A DNA stretch of 64,000 bases from Tragulus kanchil (GCA_022376925.1 JAIOJX010000005.1:12304501-12368500); one strand, 5' to 3'; counted from the stretch's first letter, positions 21,276 through 33,110 are shown. Translations and numbers: made by a program. The notes: generated from the sequence alone by a model not told the origin.

Positions 21276-22719
21276 CCGGTCCTGCCCAGAACTTTCCATA
21301 TCATACAGTCCGCGCCCACGGCCCCACCTCCAAGATCACGTGATGCGCTCTCCGCAGGGTCTGCTCTCCAGCCTTCGCCTCTGCCCTCCCTCCCCCTGCC
21401 CCGGGTATTTAAAGTAGGCATGTCTTTGTTTGGAAACACGGTGCTCACCACTATTAATAATACATCGAGAGGCACCCTCTCCAAGGAACTCCAAGCGCTT
21501 CCCAGGCATTATCTAATTAGCCTTCACCCAAAGCCCCGCTCCGGCGAAGCCGGCAGGGGAACCGCGGCTGATTCAGGGCTGCAGAGGGACGGAGACCTCC
21601 TTGGGGCGGTCGATGGAGGCAAAAGGCACAGTACTTGCTCAGGAGGTGCGGTGATACCACTTACAGTGAAAGGACTATTATCAAAGGCTTCCCTTGCTCC
21701 CCCAGAATTGGGAAACTGCCTCGAAACAATGCTTTGCAAAACCCCACAAGGGCATTCCTTCACCACATGTACGGGTAAGTCCCCAGCCCCAGAGACCCTG
21801 CCCTGTGCCCACCAGGGCCCTCAGATGAATACCCTCGCCACACGCCCACTCTCTGCTGGCCCATCACTGGGCACCCACCCACCCTTTCTACCTCCTCCTT
21901 TCAACTGTTTTTTAAAACAAAAACACCTCTATTTTTGTCTTTAAGAAAATCTTCTTTTTCCAAGATAATCACAATTAACTTACAAAGTGAACATTTACAG
22001 TGCATCCTCAAAGCATTTTCCTTTAACAGAAAACTTGACTTCCCAGAATGGAAACATTAAAACGTTCAAAAAAATTGTATTTTGTGATCCTTATAAGACA
22101 AAACAGAATCTGGCCTAAGACAAGGAAATCCATTCATACTTCGGGTACTTCTCTTGGAACCAGCATCGTTATATGGTTCCCATTTCAGAAAATTTGATCT
22201 CATGTAATTCTCCTTCTTTCTGGTGTGATTTCAAACTCACAGACATCTTCCAGTACCATGTGGACAAAGTCATGCAGTTCCAGAAGGGTGCCAACCATCT
22301 CCCTATCACTTTTCATCACAAGGTGAATTCTTGATCCTACACACTTGTCTACTGGCTGTTTCTCTTGATGGGGCCACCAGAAGTAGGAGGGGGAAGTGGA
22401 CGGGAGCGGTCAATGGGATCCCCTGGTGGTGCCCATCTTCCAGTGAACTCTTCTATCTTCCCACCTGGCATACGGCTCCATGTGCAGAGGACCCATACTA
22501 ACCAGAGTGCTGGAGGCTGCCGAGGTTCGCTCCGCTCCGCCTCCCTCCTGAGACCCAAATGGGCCTCGAACGCAAGTTGGCTTCCTCCACATCCAATTAA
22601 CTGATTTTATCCTCGGCACCTGGCTCAGCACGTCCCTCCCACTTTCAAAGTATCCTCTACATATTTGGGATCTATAACAGGAATACTAATGCCTTTATCG
22701 TCTCACAAAATTCTCTGTG
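21276..22719. other. Unique DNA, no gene seen
   Basis: This region is C-rich to about 21420, then mixed. A weak MIR-like piece (CCAGGCATTATCTAATTAGC, near 21500) is present. The 271-codon plus-strand open frame at 21129-21944 overlaps duplication D5 and shows no domain, so it is not called. The part at 21960-22330 is AT-rich and unassigned. Confidence 0.4.
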
Positions 22720-22890
22720 GAAAAGGGGCTGGAATTTTTGTCTGCACTTTACAAATTACCAGAATGAGGCTGAATGAACTGAGGGAACTTCCTGAGGTCC
22801 AACAGCTCACAGGTACCAAAACCGTGGACAGAACCCAGATCCTCACATTTCCAGGAAGGAGCTTTGCCTTCATACCAAACCCCAGTCCTC
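22720..22890 (+). mobile_element. MIR fragment
   Basis: TTACAAATTACCAGAATGAGG, GAGGGAACTTCCTGAGGTCC and AGAACCCAGATCCTCACATTTCC follow the MIR order of an altered ATTTTACAGATGAGG, then a GGTCACACAGC-like and an AACCCAGG-like segment. Old and diverged. Confidence 0.65.
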
Positions 22891-23270
22891 CTGCCGCTCT
22901 TGGAGAGTTCAGAGCACTCACATTACCAAAACCTCTCTACAACAAAAACTACGTATCGCCTACTAGGAAACAGACCTCTGACACAGTGTGAGATGAAAGT
23001 ACAAGGAGGAGAGAGGAACACTTCCCCCAGGGGGCTGTTTGGAAAATCACAACCATTTCTGTCCCCTGACATTTGGGGAGAGCAGGGTCAAGCGGTGAAC
23101 AGAGGTCCAAAGGCAGAATCAGCAACTGCCTTCCCTACCCTCATTCTGGGAACTGACAAGGGTTGATGTTGAGGTTTTACATAAGTAGGAGAAGTGAAAC
23201 AAGAACTCTTACTCAACACACAGCAGTTACAAATGTGCGATGTACTTTCACATGCCTTAGACCACATAAT

Positions 23271-23361
23271 GGAGAAGGAAATGGCAACCCACTCCAGTAC
23301 TCTTGCCTGGAAAATCCCATGGATGGAGAAGCTTGGTGAGCCACAGTCCATGGGGTCTCAA
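23271..23361 (+). mobile_element. Bov-A-type half element next to a microsatellite
   Basis: GGAGAAGGAAATGGCAACCC through CCATGGGGTCTCAA is the BovB-derived half of Bov-tA/Bov-A without its tRNA head and without the final CGACTGAG tail. It passes directly into the TA microsatellite, which may have grown from its tail. Confidence 0.8.
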
Positions 23362-23428
<67 letters not shown>

Positions 23429-23452
23429 TGTATATATATGTATATATATATA
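23362..23452. repeat. (TA)n-(TATG)n-(TA)n microsatellite
   Basis: About 19 TA units, then about 8 TGTA units, then further TA units, 91 bases in all. It sits exactly between two ruminant SINE pieces. Likely length-variable. Confidence 0.95.
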
Positions 23453-23665
23453 GGGCTTACTTGGTGGCTCAGTGGTGAGGAGCCTGCCTGCAGTGCAGGA
23501 GACCCAGGTTCCATCCCTGGGTTGGGAAGATCCCCTGGAGGAGGAGATGGCAACCCACTCCAGTGTTCTTGCCTGGAGAATCCCACGGACAGAGGAGCTT
23601 GACAGATGCAGTCCATGGGGTCACACAGAGTCGGACGTGACTGAAGTGACTGAGCAGCAGCGGCA
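23453..23665 (+). mobile_element. Bov-tA SINE with Bov-A-like tail
   Basis: The head GGGCTTACTTGGTGGCTCAG and middle GATCCCCTGGAGGAGG are Bov-tA. The end, GACTGAAGTGACTGAGCAGC plus AGC units, is the tail type usually seen on the second unit of Bov-A2. No second Bov-A unit follows. Confidence 0.85.
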
Positions 23666-23694
23666 GACTACAAAATCCCCTCCATAATGAAGCC

Positions 23695-23820
23695 TGCCAC
23701 CTCTATTTTTACAGTTGAGAAAACTGATGCTCAAAGATTCCTTGCCTAGAGACACATCGCTGGCAAATTTCAATCACACTCCAGCTCCGGATGCTCGCTG
23801 CTAAGTGGGTGCTCTTTCCA
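23695..23820 (+). mobile_element. MIR fragment
   Basis: TTTTACAGTTGAGAAAACTGA, GAGACACATCGCTGGCAAAT and CCAGCTCCGGATGCTC keep the MIR order of the ATTTTACAGATGAGGAAAC core, a token of the CACACAGCTAG segment and the terminal segment. Confidence 0.65.
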
Positions 23821-23957
23821 AGTGGATCACAGCCACCTTGCAAATCCTGTTATGATGGCAGAGCTATTGCCTTGATGTGAGTTTTCTGTTACTTGAAATT
23901 AAAAAACAATTGTAATGAAAAGTTTGAAACGCCATCCCCAGAATAATAACCCCAGAT

Positions 23958-24040
23958 AAAACGATGCACAGGAAGCCAGGCGTGCTGCCGTCCATAGGGT
24001 GGCAAAAAGTCAGACACGACTGAGTGACTGAACAACAAAT
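23958..24040 (+). mobile_element. BovB-type 3' tail fragment
   Basis: GGAAGCCAGGCGTGCTGCCG, CATAGGGTGGCAAAAAG and CAGACACGACTGAGTGACTG match the last 80 bases of the BovB 3' end. Strongly 5'-truncated. Confidence 0.75.
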
Positions 24041-24057
24041 AAGGTCATGTAGATATG

Positions 24058-24225
24058 AGAGGTGCTTCTTCTTTTCTTTTTTAATGTGTTTATTTGGTTG
24101 CACTGGGTCTTAGTTATGGTATGTGGGATCTAGTTCCCTGACCAGGGATTGAACCCAGGTCCCCAGCATTGGGGGCATGGAGTCTTAGCCACTGGACCAC
24201 CAGGGAAATCCCTAGAGGTGCTTCT
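24058..24225 (-). mobile_element. Short CHR-type SINE with 12-base target-site duplication
   Basis: The reversed SINE at 24070-24213 runs from a T-rich tail through CTGACCAGGGATTGAACCC to GACCACCAGGGAAATCCC. AGAGGTGCTTCT is present exactly on both sides (24058-24069 and 24214-24225). Confidence 0.9.
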
Positions 24226-25356
24226 GTTACGTAATCAGCTCTGCATCTTTTGAGGGCTAGAGTTTTGACTTCTGTGAGGTCACAGCTATTCCTTAGAAGG
24301 ATAACAGAGGTGAGGTTTAGAGTCAGGATTTTTTTTTTTTTTTTGGTCTCATGGCTCATTGTGTAGATGAAGAATGAAGGCGCTGAAATGTGCGGTCGCT
24401 TCCCTAGACAACCCTCGTGGCCGGATCCCCCTGACCTCTGAACCCACGGGCGGTAAGCTGTGTGGTTCCAGGTGGTTCTGGGAATTAAAAACGATTACGT
24501 GCACAAAGCTCCACAGTGTGGATAATCAACAATGGCCAACTGCCCTTTATCAGTGACTCAGTAGTGGCAGGGGGAGTTACAACCAACTGACACTCCCCTA
24601 TCAGTTACCATAGTAAAAGAGAGACCTCGCCCAGAGCAGGGGAGGAACCAGGCACCTGCAGAGAGGCGGGGTGACCCCAAGTCCCGAGTGGTCCCTGGGG
24701 CCCCTCAGGAGGGTTCGCCAAGCACACAGGGCGTCACAGTTCATCTGCATGAGGACTCGGCCCTCGTCACTGTGTCCTCATGTGACCAGGAGTTCTAGGA
24801 GAAACTGAGAAGCTCTGTTGCTGAAATTCTGAGAAACAACAGGGCACGAGCTGCCCAGAGGAGGCAGTCCCCCAACAGCCAGCTGCTGAGCACAGACACC
24901 CAGGGGTGCACGCTCCAGGAGACAAGGCCCAGCGGGCCCTGAGTGGGGCCAGCACCCATGGGGCACTCCTGAGTGTTCTGGAGATGTCAGAGGCTAGATG
25001 TCCTGGTGAGCCTGTAGGGTGAGGGTCCACAATGCAGGAGTGGCTGAAATAAGTCACAGGGACCCCACGTCTACTGGGCTTCAGAAGCCAGTGGAGACAC
25101 GGGCCCGAGGAGCCAGGCCCAGCCCCGACTCAGTAGACAGCAGCAAGAGTGGAGCCTGTGTCTCCTGGGAGCCGGCTGGGCACAGCTGGGAAAGAAGAGA
25201 AAGACTTCATCCAAGGGAAACCCAGGCCGCCGAAAGCAACTGGGATCATTTCCCATCTTATTACAAGCCAGCCCTGCAGCAAGCTAACGTAAGCCACCCC
25301 TCCCTCTTCCTGGTGCGAGCTGAGCACAAAATAAACGTCAATAAATGTCCTTCCCT
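24226..25356. other. Unique GC-rich DNA, no gene seen
   Basis: A T15 tract lies at 24330-24345. From 24600 the stretch is GC-rich and holds several short open frames on both strands, none with a recognisable domain. No repeat family was recognised. A CpG-poor intron or intergenic segment is the plain reading. Confidence 0.4.
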
Positions 25357-25429
25357 GCTTCTCTTCCAAGGGTGAATCTCTTCTGAAAATCAGTGGATCA
25401 TCCTAAGAGCAGAGGCTCTTCTGCAGGGG

Positions 25430-25550
25430 TTAGAGATGGACCTTCTCCTTGTTAGCTGTGCGTCTCTCGTTTTCCTTATTTGCAAACTGGCGGTGACGCC
25501 ATCCCTAGGCCACCTTCCCCATCTCACTGTGAGGACTGAATGCGATGGTG
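25430..25550 (-). mobile_element. MIR fragment (also near 26490-26605)
   Basis: GTTTTCCTTATTTGCAAACTGG, TCTCACTGTGAGGACTGAATG and GATGG recall the reversed MIR core (TTCCTCATCTGTAAAATGGG then GTGAGGATTAAATGAG). Diverged. Confidence 0.6.
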
Positions 25551-26269
25551 AAAAAGGAAAGGGTTTTATCAGGCCCTCTTCATTCCTGTTCGCCCAGTGA
25601 CTCTCTGAGGCTGGGCCCAGAGGCTGACAAAACTTCTGCCTTCAGCACCTCCCCAGCATCAGGGTGCTCCCCACCCCCGCTACAACAAACACATTTTTTT
25701 AAGCAACAAATTCATGGGATTTATCTCATCACCACTTTGCTCAAGCAAGTCATTTTTCCAATCTAAATTCAGTAGCAGCTGCAGCAACTGTAAAATGACT
25801 TCCTCCTCAACACTTGGCTTCAGTGACGGGAGGAAAATGAGACAAACTGTCAAGGTGTGTTCTGTGCTTCACTCCATATTATATAAAGTCCCAGCACGAT
25901 ACTCCTTTGCAATTGTTTCCAGAGTCAGATGGAGCAGAGGGATGGGAGGAGGGAGGAGAGGAACAAAGCTGGGAGGCTGGAGGAACAATCAGAGGGGGGC
26001 TGAGGAGTGACCACCAGAGTGACCACGTAGGGCTGGAGGAAGACTGGCCTAGGGTCGTAAGTCACAGACAAACTGGGCAATTCAGACTGGGACTCGAACC
26101 CACATGCTGGGACTCAGACCAGCCCAACCCAGACTGGGACTCGAACTCACTGTCCTTTCATCGAGATCACACACCTGGTTTCTGGAATTAATGAAGCTCA
26201 GGTTCTTGATGTCGCTTCACAGAAAGAATTCAGTGAGAGACAAAGTGATAGATAAGAAGTGGATTTTTT

Positions 26270-26365
26270 AGGGACTTCCTTGGAAGTCCACTGGTTAAGA
26301 CTTTGTCTTCCAAGGTCCAACACAGGGGGTGCAGGATGCCTCGTACAAACCTCCCCCCAAAAAAA
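26270..26365 (+). mobile_element. Degraded short CHR-type SINE, present three times (also 27329-27424 and 28441-28536)
   Basis: GGGACTTCCTTGGAAGTCCA and GGTTAAGACTTTGTCTTCC are a diverged SINE head. The B box is lost and an A-rich remnant follows. The piece exists three times because duplications D6 and D7 overlap here. Confidence 0.7.
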
Positions 26366-27296
26366 GCATAAAACAGAAGCAATATTGTAAAACATTCAGT
26401 AAAGACTTTTGAAAAATGGTCCATATCCTTTTTTTTCCAATCTCTTCTGAAAATCAGTGGATCTTAAGAGCAGAGGCTCTTCTGCAGGGGTTAGAGATGG
26501 ACCTTCTCCTTGTTAGCTGTCGTCTCTCGTTTCCTTATTTGCAAACTGGCGGTGACGCCATCCCTAGGCCACCTTCCCCATCTCACTGTGAGGACTGAAT
26601 GCGATGGTGAAAAAGGAAAGGGTTTTATCAGGCCCTCTTCATTCCTGTTCGCCCAGTGACTCTCTGAGGCTGGGCCCAGAGGCTGACAAAACTTCTGCCT
26701 TCAGCACCTCCCCAGCATCAGGGTGCTCCCCACCCCCGCTACAACAAACACATTTTTTTAAGCAACAAATTCATGGGATTTATCTCATCACCACTTTGCT
26801 CAAGCAAGTCATTTTTCCAATCTAAATTCAGTAGCAGCTGCAGCAACTGTAAAATGACTTCCTCCTCAACACTTGGCTTCAGTGACGGGAGGAAAATGAG
26901 ACAAACTGTCAAGGTGTGTTCTGTGCTTCACTCCATATTATATAAAGTCCCAGCACGATACTCCTTTGCAATTGTTTCCAGAGTCAGATGGAGCAGAGGG
27001 ATGGGAGGAGGGAGGAGAGGAACAAAGCTGGGAGGCTGGAGGAACAATCAGAGGGGGGCTGAGGAGTGACCACCAGAGTGACCACGTAGGGCTGGAGGAA
27101 GACTGGCCTAGGGTCGTAAGTCACAGACAAACTGGGCAATTCAGACTGGGACTCGAACCCACATGCTGGGACTCAGACCAGCCCAACCCAGACTGGGACT
27201 CGAACTCACTGTCCTTTCATCGAGATCACACACCTGGTTTCTGGAATTAATGAAGCTCAGGTTCTTGATGTCGCTTCACAGAAAGAATTCAGTGAG

Positions 27297-29509
27297 AGAC
27301 AAAGTGATAGATAAGAAGTGGATTTTTTAGGGACTTCCTTGGAAGTCCACTGGTTAAGACTTTGTCTTCCAAGGTCCAACACAGGGGGTGCAGGATGCCT
27401 CGTACAAACCTCCCCCCAAAAAAAGCATAAAACAGAAGCAATATTGTAAAACATTCAGTAAAGACTTTTGAAAAAATGGTCCATATCAAAAAGATCTTTT
27501 TTAAAAAAGAGAGGGATTTATTTAGAGAGAGTGGACCATCTCAGAAGGGAATAGGCCCCAAAGTATGACATGGTTAGTTTTGAGGGTTGGATAATTTTAA
27601 AGGCTAAATAACAAGATTATTCCAAGGAGTTTGGGAAAAGGAAAGAGATTTCTAGGAACTGGACCACTGCCCCTTCTTTGATCTCTGATAGTCCGCCTGG
27701 GAACTGTCCCACTGCTGGTGGGTGTGTCGCTTACTGATGCAGATGTATTACAAGGAGTGTACAATGAGGCTCAAGGTCCACTGGAAGTTAAATCATCGCA
27801 TTTGGGCCGAGCTGGTTCTAACCAGTTCGTTGCATCCTATGGCTATGATGTTTTCTAAATGTTGTACCCGGCCCCTTCCCGTTTCAGTAGGTCATAGGTC
27901 AGGGTGGCCATCACCTACACCCCTTCCCTTCCACGTCCACACCTGCCACCTGCTCTCATCCTCTTTTCCCTTCGGCTCTTGAAGTCCATTCTTAGGCTTT
28001 AACGGAAGTCTGGGATCTCAGTCAGGAGCCAACACCCTCCTCCCGGATGGGGGCCTTGGGGCCTGTAGAGGGTCTCAAAGGTACACATCAGACTCCATTT
28101 TATCACTGACCTATCATTTCTTGACCACTGTCCTTTGTCTCTGCATTTCCTCACTTCCCTAATTAGTAACTGCTTGAATCTGCTTTTGGAATTCAGGGAA
28201 GAACTGTGAGACTAAAGCCTTTTTCTACAAACTAGAATGTGTGCTGGGGTGAAGGAATGGAGACATTTTTGTGCCCAGGAAGGTCTTTGGGGTCCCACTC
28301 TGTCTCAATTCTCACTTTTTCTTTTTTTTTTTTTAATTTGTATTTTTTGGTTGCACTTTGCTGCATGTGGGATCTTAGTTCTTTGACCAGGGAGTTCTAG
28401 TCTAAATAAGACAAAGTGATAGATAAGAAGTGGATTTTTTAGGGACTTCCTTGGAAGTCCACTGGTTAAGACTTTGTCTTCCAAGGTCCAACACAGGGGG
28501 TGCAGGATGCCTCGTACAAACCTCCCCCCAAAAAAAGCATAAAACAGAAGCAATATTGTAAAACATTCAGTAAAGACTTTTGAAAAAATGGTCCATATCA
28601 AAAAGATCTTTTTTAAAAAAGAGAGGGATTTATTTAGAGAGAGTGGACCATCTCAGAAGGGAATAGGCCCCAAAGTATGACATGGTTAGTTTTGAGGGTT
28701 GGATAATTTTAAAGGCTAAATAACAAGATTATTCCAAGGAGTTTGGGAAAAGGAAAGAGATTTCTAGGAACTGGACCACTGCCCCTTCTTTGATCTCTGA
28801 TAGTCCGCCTGGGAACTGTCCCACTGCTGGTGGGTGTGTCGCTTACTGATGCAGATGTATTACAAGGAGTGTACAATGAGGCTCAAGGTCCACTGGAAGT
28901 TAAATCATCGCATTTGGGCCGAGCTGGTTCTAACCAGTTCGTTGCATCCTATGGCTATGATGTTTTCTAAATGTTGTACCCGGCCCCTTCCCGTTTCAGT
29001 AGGTCATAGGTCAGGGTGGCCATCACCTACACCCCTTCCCTTCCACGTCCACACCTGCCACCTGCTCTCATCCTCTTTTCCCTTCGGCTCTTGAAGTCCA
29101 TTCTTAGGCTTTAACGGAAGTCTGGGATCTCAGTCAGGAGCCAACACCCTCCTCCCGGATGGGGGCCTTGGGGCCTGTAGAGGGTCTCAAAGGTACACAT
29201 CAGACTCCATTTTATCACTGACCTATCATTTCTTGACCACTCGTCCTTTGTCTCTGCATTTCCTCACTTCCCTAATTAGTAACTGCTTGAATCTGCTTTT
29301 GGAATTCAGGGAAGAACTGTGAGACTAAAGCCTTTTTCTACAAACTAGAATGTGTGCTGGGGTGAAGGAATGGAGACATTTTTGTGCCCAGGAAGGTCTT
29401 TGGGGTCCCACTCTGTCTCAATTCTCACTTTTTCTTTTTTTTTTTTTAATTTGTATTTTTTGGTTGCACTTTGCTGCATGTGGGATCTTAGTTCTTTGAC
29501 CAGGGAGTT
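27297..29509 (+). repeat. Tandem duplication D7 (offset 1112)
   Basis: Bases 27297-28396 recur at 28409-29509. The copies differ in an extra C (TTGACCACTCGTCC in copy 2) and small T-run changes. Copy 1 stops inside a reversed SINE just after CCAGGGAGTT. The first 190 bases also belong to copy 2 of D6, so that stretch occurs three times. Confidence 0.95.
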
Positions 29510-29570
29510 AACCCATAGCCCTACAGTGGAAGCTCAGAGTCTAAGCACTGGACAGGCAGGGAGTCCCTCG
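29435..29570 (-). mobile_element. Short CHR-type SINE (truncated copy at 28322-28396)
   Basis: T-rich tail, TTGGTTGCACTTTGCTGCATG, TAGTTCTTTGACCAGGGAG and a degraded head ending in GACAGGCAGGGAGTCCC. It is a reversed, moderately diverged SINE. The earlier copy is cut at the D7 join. Confidence 0.75.
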
Positions 29571-30189
29571 GGTACTATTACTAACTCTATGATGCTTTTT
29601 CTGACCTGTCTCCATCCCTATTCCCATCTCCAACCTCCCCCCGTGCACTCAGAGCATAGTGTGCTCCCCCCAACCCCCAACATCATCTTCCCATCCTGTG
29701 TCCGAGTTACCTTCTGCTCTCCAACAAACCAGCCAAGACCAGGGGCTGAAAGGGATGGCACCACTTATTTTGCTCAGAAATATGCTTTTGGACAAGCTGG
29801 GTAAGACTGGCTCTTCTCCGCTCCTGCTGGAATCAGCTGGGGTGGCCTGGAGACTGGGGTCTTAAGCCATATCCACTCACAGGCCCTGTGCTAGATGCCG
29901 GAGAAGAACTGGGACCTTCACTGGGGCTCTTGATCAGAGCACAGACCTGTGGCCTCTCCAGGTGCCTGGGGCTTCCTCGTGGGGGCTGAGTTACAAGGGC
30001 AAGTGTCCCCCAGGGAAAGAGCCAAGAGGGAAGCATATCGCCCTGAGTGACCTAACCTTGAAAGCCACGCTGTTACTTCCTCCAGTCTATTCACTGAGGT
30101 AGTCGCAAAGGTCCTCCAAGCTCAGAGTCAGAGGAAATAGACTCTCCCTTTGATGGAGCAGTAACAGGCTCTAGAAAAGCATTTTGTTC

Positions 30190-30726
30190 TTGTTTAGTCT
30201 CTAAGTCACGTCCAACTCTGCAACCCCGCAGACTGTAGCCCACCAGGCTCCTCTGTCCATGAGATTCTCCAGGCAAGAAAACTGGAGTGGGGCTTCCCTG
30301 GTGGCCCAGTGGGTAAGGATACCACCTTGCAGTGCAAGGGGCGCCAGTTCGATCCCTGGCCTGGGAAGATCCTACGTGCCGCGGAGCGGCTGGATCGATG
30401 TGTCCAATCACCGAGCTGGAGCTCTGGAGCGCATGCGACCAGAGCCGGCGCTCTGCGACGACAGAGGCCACCGCGATGGGAGGCCCACAAGAGCCAAAAG
30501 AACAAAGACGGATGAAAATAGAGAAATGAAAGACCAATAGAAGTGGCCCGCCCGTCCCTCTCCCTCTCCACCCCAACCCGCAAAAGATAAAAAAAAAAAA
30601 AAAATACTGGAGTGGGTTGCATTTTTCTTCCCCAGGGGATCTGGGATCTTCTCGACTCAGGGATTGAACCTGTGTCTCCTGCACTGGCAGGTGATTCATT
30701 ACCACCAAGCCATCAGGGAAGTCCCT
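30190..30726 (-). mobile_element. Bov-tA SINE split by a young SINE (also at 31286-31822)
   Basis: A reversed Bov-tA runs from GTCTCTAAGTCACGTCCAAC to AAGAAAACTGGAGTGG (30190-30290), is broken by the insertion at 30291-30605, and resumes with GGTTGCATTTTTCTTCC to CATCAGGGAAGTCCC (30616-30726). The ten bases ACTGGAGTGG flank the insertion. This places the young SINE after Bov-tA in time. Confidence 0.92.
30291..30605 (+). mobile_element. Young CHR-related SINE, long-tail form, nested in Bov-tA
   Basis: Complete plus-strand element: head GGCTTCCCTGGTGGCCCAGT, body GCCGCGGAGCGGCTGG, end CCAATAGAAGTGGCCCGCCC, C/T-rich stretch, then GCAAAAGATAAAAA and a poly-A tail. Its target-site duplication is ACTGGAGTGG at 30281-30290 and 30606-30615. 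Confidence 0.92.
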
Positions 30727-31386
30727 TGGAGAAGCATCCCCTCACTCAGAGCATAGTGTGCTCCCCCCAACCCCCAACATCATCTTCCCATCCTGTGTCC
30801 GAGTTACCTTCTGCTCTCCAACAAACCAGCCAAGACCAGGGGCTGAAAGGGATGGCACCACTTATTTTGCTCAGAAATATGCTTTTGGACAAGCTGGGTA
30901 AGACTGGCTCTTCTCCGCTCCTGCTGGAATCAGCTGGGGTGGCCTGGAGACTGGGGTCTTAAGCCATATCCACTCACAGGCCCTGTGCTAGATGCCGGAG
31001 AAGAACTGGGACCTTCACTGGGGCTCTTGATCAGAGCACAGACCTGTGGCCTCTCCAGGTGCCTGGGGCTTCCTCGTGGGGGCTGAGTTACAAGGGCAAG
31101 TGTCCCCCAGGGAAAGAGCCAAGAGGGAAGCATATCGCCTGAGTGACCTAACCTTGAAAGCCACGCTGTTACTTCCTCCAGTCTATTCACTGAGGTAGTC
31201 GCAAAGGTCCTCCAAGCTCAGAGTCAGAGGAAATAGACTCTCCCTTTGATGGAGCAGTAACAGGCTCTAGAAAAGCATTTTGTTCTTGTTTAGTCTCTAA
31301 GTCACGTCCAACTCTGCAACCCCGCAGACTGTAGCCCACCAGGCTCCTCTGTCCATGAGATTCTCCAGGCAAGAAAACTGGAGTGG

Positions 31387-31701
31387 GGCTTCCCTGGTGG
31401 CCCAGTGGGTAAGGATACCACCTTGCAGTGCAAGGGGCGCCAGTTCGATCCCTGGCCTGGGAAGATCCTACGTGCCGCGGAGCGGCTGGATCGATGTGTC
31501 CAATCACCGAGCTGGAGCTCTGGAGCGCATGCGACCAGAGCCGGCGCTCTGCGACGACAGAGGCCACCGCGATGGGAGGCCCACAAGAGCCAAAAGAACA
31601 AAGACGGATGAAAATAGAGAAATGAAAGACCAATAGAAGTGGCCCGCCCGTCCCTCTCCCTCTCCACCCCAACCCGCAAAAGATAAAAAAAAAAAAAAAA
31701 T
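31387..31701 (+). mobile_element. Young CHR-related SINE, D8 second copy
   Basis: It matches the element at 30291-30605 in body and in the flanking ACTGGAGTGG target-site duplication, so both represent one insertion event. Confidence 0.9.
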
Positions 31702-31833
31702 ACTGGAGTGGGTTGCATTTTTCTTCCCCAGGGGATCTGGGATCTTCTCGACTCAGGGATTGAACCTGTGTCTCCTGCACTGGCAGGTGATTCATTACCA
31801 CCAAGCCATCAGGGAAGTCCCTTGGAGAAGCAT

Positions 31834-33110
31834 GTGGGACCAGAAACAAAACTGTATTAGTCATGTCTTCTATTTTCTGTAGTCAGATCCTTTGATATAT
31901 CTGGGGCTTTGCTACCCTTGGAGACACTGCCCTCCCTGGGTTAACCAGTCCCCAGAGATAGTCAACAACCTACCCACAAGTACATTTTTCAAATACAAAC
32001 CAGCTGATCCAGAGCCCACACCCCAACCATCTTCCTTATCAACTCTCACACTCTGGGCCACTCCGTACCTGCCCTAATCACCCCGGGGCCAGGTACCAGA
32101 CAATGAGGGACAGGCCCTGTGCCCCAGAGCCTAATGGAACTATTCCAACTAGCCAGCCCTATGCCTGTTTTTCCTGCCTCATTGTTCCCTCCCATAGAAG
32201 CCACTATAGAGGTTACCACACTTTCTCCCTCCCTTTGCTTCCTGATGACATTGGTGCTTTCCCATGTGGCCCCTTGGGGCAGCGCCTGCCTCTTTGTCTT
32301 GAAACCTATGAGTAGAACAAACAAAGTTTTCAGTGGCCAATGTCTCCTGGCCTCTTGGCTGTACTACACCTCAAATTTTCTATTAGTATACCGTACTTTA
32401 GGAAGATACTGTGGCCATTTGGGGAAAATACAATCTTCCATACTCTGTATTATAATTGATTATGAACTTGCCTTTCTTATCCTGACTTTGTGCAAACAGT
32501 TTAAAAAAAAAAAGCAAACATATTTTTGTTTAATCTCCTCATCCCTTCTTTGTTGACTGACCAGCTGCCTGAATTCTGGACAGCTGTACACCATCTTTGC
32601 CCGCCCTGTTTAGTTCCCGACGAGAAAGGACTGTGCCCATTCCTTGAACCCGCCTGGCCACCGTGGCTGCTCACGCGGCCTGGTCTCGGCTCCACCATGC
32701 TGAAGCACACGCCCCAACACAGGGGGCTCCTGTCCCCTCTGCCCCGTGACGTTTCCTGGGATAGAATGAGCCTCCTCTGAGTCTCGGGGGTTGGACAGGT
32801 GGAGGGGGAGTGCGAACGCCTGAGGCGAGTCTCATCGCCGGCAGCCGGCCCTGGCGAGCAGAACGCTGGAGACGCCGCTCGCTGAGCCACCTGCAGCCTG
32901 TGCACAGACAGCTGGAGTGTCCCTCATCCAGGCAGGTCACTCACGGGTTGTGAAACTCATTTAGGGAAATTTCTCCAAGTGGTCCCCAAAGAAAGAGAGT
33001 CACACGCCCAACTTCCCCCACCCCAGGAAAGGGGAGAAACTGCAGGGTTCTGTATAGCCCCTCAGGACAACTTTGTCTCTGACACAACAGGACAACAAGA
33101 AAGCTTAAAA
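31834..33110. other. Unique DNA, no gene seen
   Basis: AT-rich at 32320-32560 and GC-rich with several CpG at 32640-32900. No exon, transposon or RNA family could be recognised. Short open frames on both strands have no domain. Confidence 0.4.

Larger units (their letters stand above)
25357..27488 (+). repeat. Tandem duplication D6 (offset about 1059)
   Basis: Bases 25357-26427 recur at about 26428-27488. Here the start of copy 2 is the damaged side: TGGATCTTAAGAGC against TGGATCATCCTAAGAGC, GCTGTCGTCTC against GCTGTGCGTCTC, and a collapsed CTCTTCCAAGGGTGAA. After about 150 bases the copies agree. Confidence 0.95.
29637..31833 (+). repeat. Tandem duplication D8 (offset 1096-1097)
   Basis: Bases 29637-30737 recur from about 30735 to 31833. 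A one-base deletion separates them (ATCGCCCTGAG against ATCGCCTGAG). At the join, GAAGCATCCCCTCACTC appears to be a damaged overlap of CTCCCCCCGTGCACTC with the flank. Confidence 0.95.

Noticed and set aside
21129..21944. A 271-codon open frame on the plus strand
   Set aside because: It begins inside the second copy of D5, has no recognisable domain and is low-complexity Pro/Ser/Leu-rich. GC-rich chance openness explains it.
23194..23616. Tyr/Ile-repeat peptides on both strands
   Set aside because: They are translations of the TA/TATG microsatellite.
30310..30360. tRNA-like A and B box pattern in several places
   Set aside because: These are heads of tRNA-derived SINEs. No cloverleaf with an acceptor stem was seen, so no tRNA gene is called.
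31187..31864. A 225-codon open frame on the minus strand, with a near twin at 30091-30708
   Set aside because: Most of it is the translation of the young SINE and the split Bov-tA element. The twin exists only because of D8.
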